DNA from: Zeus faber
Taxonomy: Eukaryota > Chordata > Actinopteri > Zeiformes > Zeidae
DNA: 64,000 bases
NCBI GenBank assembly: GCA_960531495.1
Contig: OY482847.1
Span: 19,192,066-19,256,065 of the forward strand
Reading direction: 5' to 3'
The notes beneath the pieces are model-generated. The model searched no databases. It was given only the letters and a program-made list of their open reading frames with translations, and had not been told where the DNA came from. Position numbers and translations under genes: made by a program. Shown here one piece after another: positions 60,399 through 64,000 of this stretch (the stretch's first letter is position 1; each line of letters starts with the position of its first letter).

Positions 60399-62408
60399 GT
60401 AAGTTGAACAGCTGTTTCAAGTCTCTTAAAATGCTCATTTCGTTTATATGACATTTTTAGTAGTGTTATTATGGGACTAATTTGAGTTGTAATATATTTC
60501 ATAGTAGTTATCATGTTTTGTGTCATGCAATATATATTCTTAGAAGCCGGGATTGATCAAGTCCCGGCTGGTTCGCCTGGGTAAGGGTGTATGATGTTGA
60601 AAGACCCGAAACACCCAAACCCCAGGTTCCATCACTGATGATGTGTCTGGTTGCATCAATAGATGTATATTTAACAACTCTTAGAAGCAGAAAATTGCTG
60701 TTTGTGTATGGAACCTTTAGGGACCTTTTTATTGGGGAAAAAGTAGCATTATATTAGCTTATTTTGGGGCTTACCTGATGCAATAGAGTGCACAAGAAGC
60801 TTGTGAGGCAGTCAAATATTTAACACCACGCTTACTTTCTGTGCCAGTCTGTTCTGTCATTTGTTTTTGCTGCGTTTGTAGAGTTGCAAACAGTTTGTCA
60901 ACCGAACAACAGTATTTCAGGGACACTATAACTTTGAGCAGAACTTCTGACTGTTCTATTTCAACCTCCTTTTTCAGGTCCAGCAGGTAGTGGGTCGCCT
61001 GTCGTCTGTTGTCCACGGTGGTAGTGCAGGTCGTAAAGAGGTGTCGTTTGCTCCACTGAACCTCTCTCAGGGTTCCCAAAGGGGTAGAGATGCTCATGGG
61101 GAGACAGCGGGGGTCATTTCTGGCCGGACTGCATATGCAGCCCACTCTATCAGTTACGGTGACCCCAGAGTGACCGCCATGCAGCAGCAAATGGGGCAGC
61201 CTGGCCATGCTGTTGTTCTTGCCAATGGACAGCCAGTCCTTATCCCATTGGAGTATCAATCACAGCCTCAGCCGCCACAGTTACACTACCCAGGCCAAGC
61301 CAATGATGCCTCATCTTCTTCCACCATGGCCTCCATGATCCATAACTTTAAAGCCTCTGATCCCCCAGCCAGAGTGTGCCTCCCTGACCGGGCTGTGGTA
61401 GAGCTGGCCGCAGCCCAGCAACAGCAGACGCTCCATCAGCAATCTGCTCTCCCAGCCACAGCAGGTCTGACTCAGGCCTTAGCTCCGACCCCGGCTCCCA
61501 CTCCGGCCACCTGCAGCCCGTCCCACTTCATGAAGGGGGCCATCATCCAGCTGGCTACCGGGGAACTGAAGCGCGTTGAGGACCTGCAGACCCAAGATTT
61601 TGTGCGTAGTGCCGAGGTGAGCGGGGGACTGAAGATTGACTCCAGCATGGTGGTCGACATCCGTTCCAGCCAACAGAGACCGGGCCTTGTGACGCTTAAC
61701 TTCACCGTAGGTGAGCAGCAGAGCAAGGTGACCATCGATGTGCCTCCAGAGCATCCCTTCTTTGTGTTTGGCCAAGGTTGGTCGTCCTGCAGCCCCGAGC
61801 GCACGGGCCAGCTCTATGGCTTAGCTTGCCATAGCTTGCAGGTGGGAGACGTGTGCGTGTCCATCACCTTACAGCAGCAGGTCCAACCACAACAGCATAA
61901 ACAATCTCAGCAGCATAATCCGCAACAGAAGCAGAACCTGGCCAGGACTTTCAGCAAAGCTAGTACTACGCCCGGGCCCAGCCTCCAGCCCATGGGCCCC
62001 CCTGCTCCTCAGCAACCAAGGCCTCAGCCCCATTTCAGGATAGAACACGTTCAAAGAGAAAAGGATAGGGAACGGGAGAAAGAGGGGGCCGGTGAGGAGG
62101 AAGCTATGCAGCTGGGTAGTATTGGGCACAGGGAGTTGTCCAGCAGACCAAATAGGACCTCAGTGGAGCATACCAGGAGCCAGAGCAGCTACTATTTGCA
62201 CACAGAGGGCTCCGCTTGTCCAGGGGTGGGAATGGGAGCCGTGCAAGCCGCCATGGGAGCTTCTCAAAGACGCTGGTCAGCCCCTGGTCTCCAAAGATGT
62301 GTCATGAAGGGAGACGAAGGGCCACACCCTCAGATGGCCACAAGACCCTCGTTCATCCCTCAAGAGGTCAAACTGTCCATTGAAGGGCGCTCTAATGCAG
62401 GGAAGTAG
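59316..62408 (+). CDS. atxn1l: Ataxin-1-like protein (BOAT family), AXH domain
   Basis: Two coding exons, 59316-60398 and 60978-62408, joined in phase 0 at DLE/VQQ (the same split as in ATXN1), 837 residues. ATXN1 and ATXN1L bind and stabilise the repressor Capicua in the nucleus and are linked to Notch and CBF1 signalling. Landmarks: N-terminal ERNQECLPPKKRDIP, a 20-residue poly-Gly tract (31-50), VPVDQYSMLYKVALPS, a Pro/Ser-rich region, TPDSDLEVQQVVG, the AXH domain (about 543-660, MKGAIIQLATGELKRVEDLQ to GDVCVSITL), a Gln-rich segment after it, RRWSAP at 792-797 and the end IPQEVKLSIEGRSNAGK. The N-terminus, the AXH text QTQDFVRSAEVSGGLKIDSS and the C-terminus fit ATXN1L better than ATXN1. 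There is no long pure polyQ. Confidence 0.93.
59406..59465 (+). repeat. GGN trinucleotide repeat encoding 20 Gly
   Basis: Twenty consecutive Gly codons, the first about eleven being pure GGA, then mixed GGT, GGG and GGA. Likely to vary in length between individuals. Confidence 0.95.
60399..60977. other. atxn1l intron between coding exons
   Basis: 579 bp, GTAAGT to TTTTTCAG; nothing else recognised. Confidence 0.85.
60978..62408 (+). CDS. atxn1l: atxn1l coding exon 2 (residues 362-837)
   Basis: Starts VQQVVGRLSS after acceptor TTTTTCAG; the upstream in-frame extension to 60990 or beyond is not the real start. Contains the whole AXH domain and C-terminus, stop TAG at 62406-62408. Confidence 0.93.
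   Translation, partial: VQQVVGRLSSVVHGGSAGRKEVSFAPLNLSQGSQRGRDAHGETAGVISGRTAYAAHSISYGDPRVTAMQQQMGQPGHAVVLANGQPVLIPLEYQSQPQPPQLHYPGQANDASSSSTMASMIHNFKASDPPARVCLPDRAVVELAAAQQQQTLHQQSALPATAGLTQALAPTPAPTPATCSPSHFMKGAIIQLATGELKRVEDLQTQDFVRSAEVSGGLKIDSSMVVDIRSSQQRPGLVTLNFTVGEQQSKVTIDVPPEHPFFVFGQGWSSCSPERTGQLYGLACHSLQVGDVCVSITLQQQVQPQQHKQSQQHNPQQKQNLARTFSKASTTPGPSLQPMGPPAPQQPRPQPHFRIEHVQREKDREREKEGAGEEEAMQLGSIGHRELSSRPNRTSVEHTRSQSSYYLHTEGSACPGVGMGAVQAAMGASQRRWSAPGLQRCVMKGDEGPHPQMATRPSFIPQEVKLSIEGRSNAGK

Positions 62409-64000
<1,592 letters not shown>

Noticed and set aside
60771-61259. 162-codon minus-strand frame over the atxn1l intron and exon 2
   Set aside because: Opposes a conserved coding exon; explained by codon bias of the plus strand.

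Overview
The window is vertebrate nuclear DNA, almost certainly from a ray-finned (teleost) fish. It carries three conserved vertebrate genes with short exons and GT-AG introns, a Tc1-like transposon, hAT-like inverted-repeat elements, tRNA-derived SINEs with an LINE-type tail, and an unusually dense set of long (CA/GT)n microsatellites. I cannot name the species; a percomorph is a guess.

Layout. (1) Positions 1-30709, minus strand: the 5' part of a class I myosin, myo1e. Coding exons 1 to 18 are present; exon 18 is cut by the window start. The exons encode most of the motor head (about 621 residues, with P-loop, switch I, switch II and actin-binding segment). The IQ motif and the TH1, TH2 and SH3 tail regions lie outside. 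Exon 1 contributes only the ATG, and intron 1 is about 12.8 kb. (2) Positions 30710-34572: a shared head-to-head upstream region with promoter-like motifs for myo1e (CArG box, CRE-like, CCAAT, NRF1-like) and a MITE-like repeat. (3) Positions 34573-53254, plus strand: complete mtmr10, a catalytically dead myotubularin, 16 coding exons, 768 residues. Its introns hold a broken Tc1 element, a hAT-like element, a SINE and a 28S-rRNA-like fragment. (4) Positions 53255-57150: probable mtmr10 3'UTR, then intergenic repeats. (5) Positions 57158-62408, plus strand: atxn1l (ataxin-1-like), with a CRE-type promoter motif, a leader exon and two coding exons (837 residues, AXH domain near residues 543-660). 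Its 3'UTR probably fills the rest of the window, which ends in an (AT)n tract.

The three genes do not form a pathway: one is an actin motor for membrane and cell-cortex work, one a phosphoinositide-phosphatase-like adaptor, one a partner of the transcriptional repressor Capicua. The more interesting signals are regulatory: a spliced 35-codon upstream ORF before atxn1l, an upstream-ORF-rich leader on mtmr10, and long (UG)n or polypyrimidine tracts placed 65-165 nt upstream of constitutive 3' splice sites. No operon, CRISPR array, bacterial system or intact virus-like element was seen.
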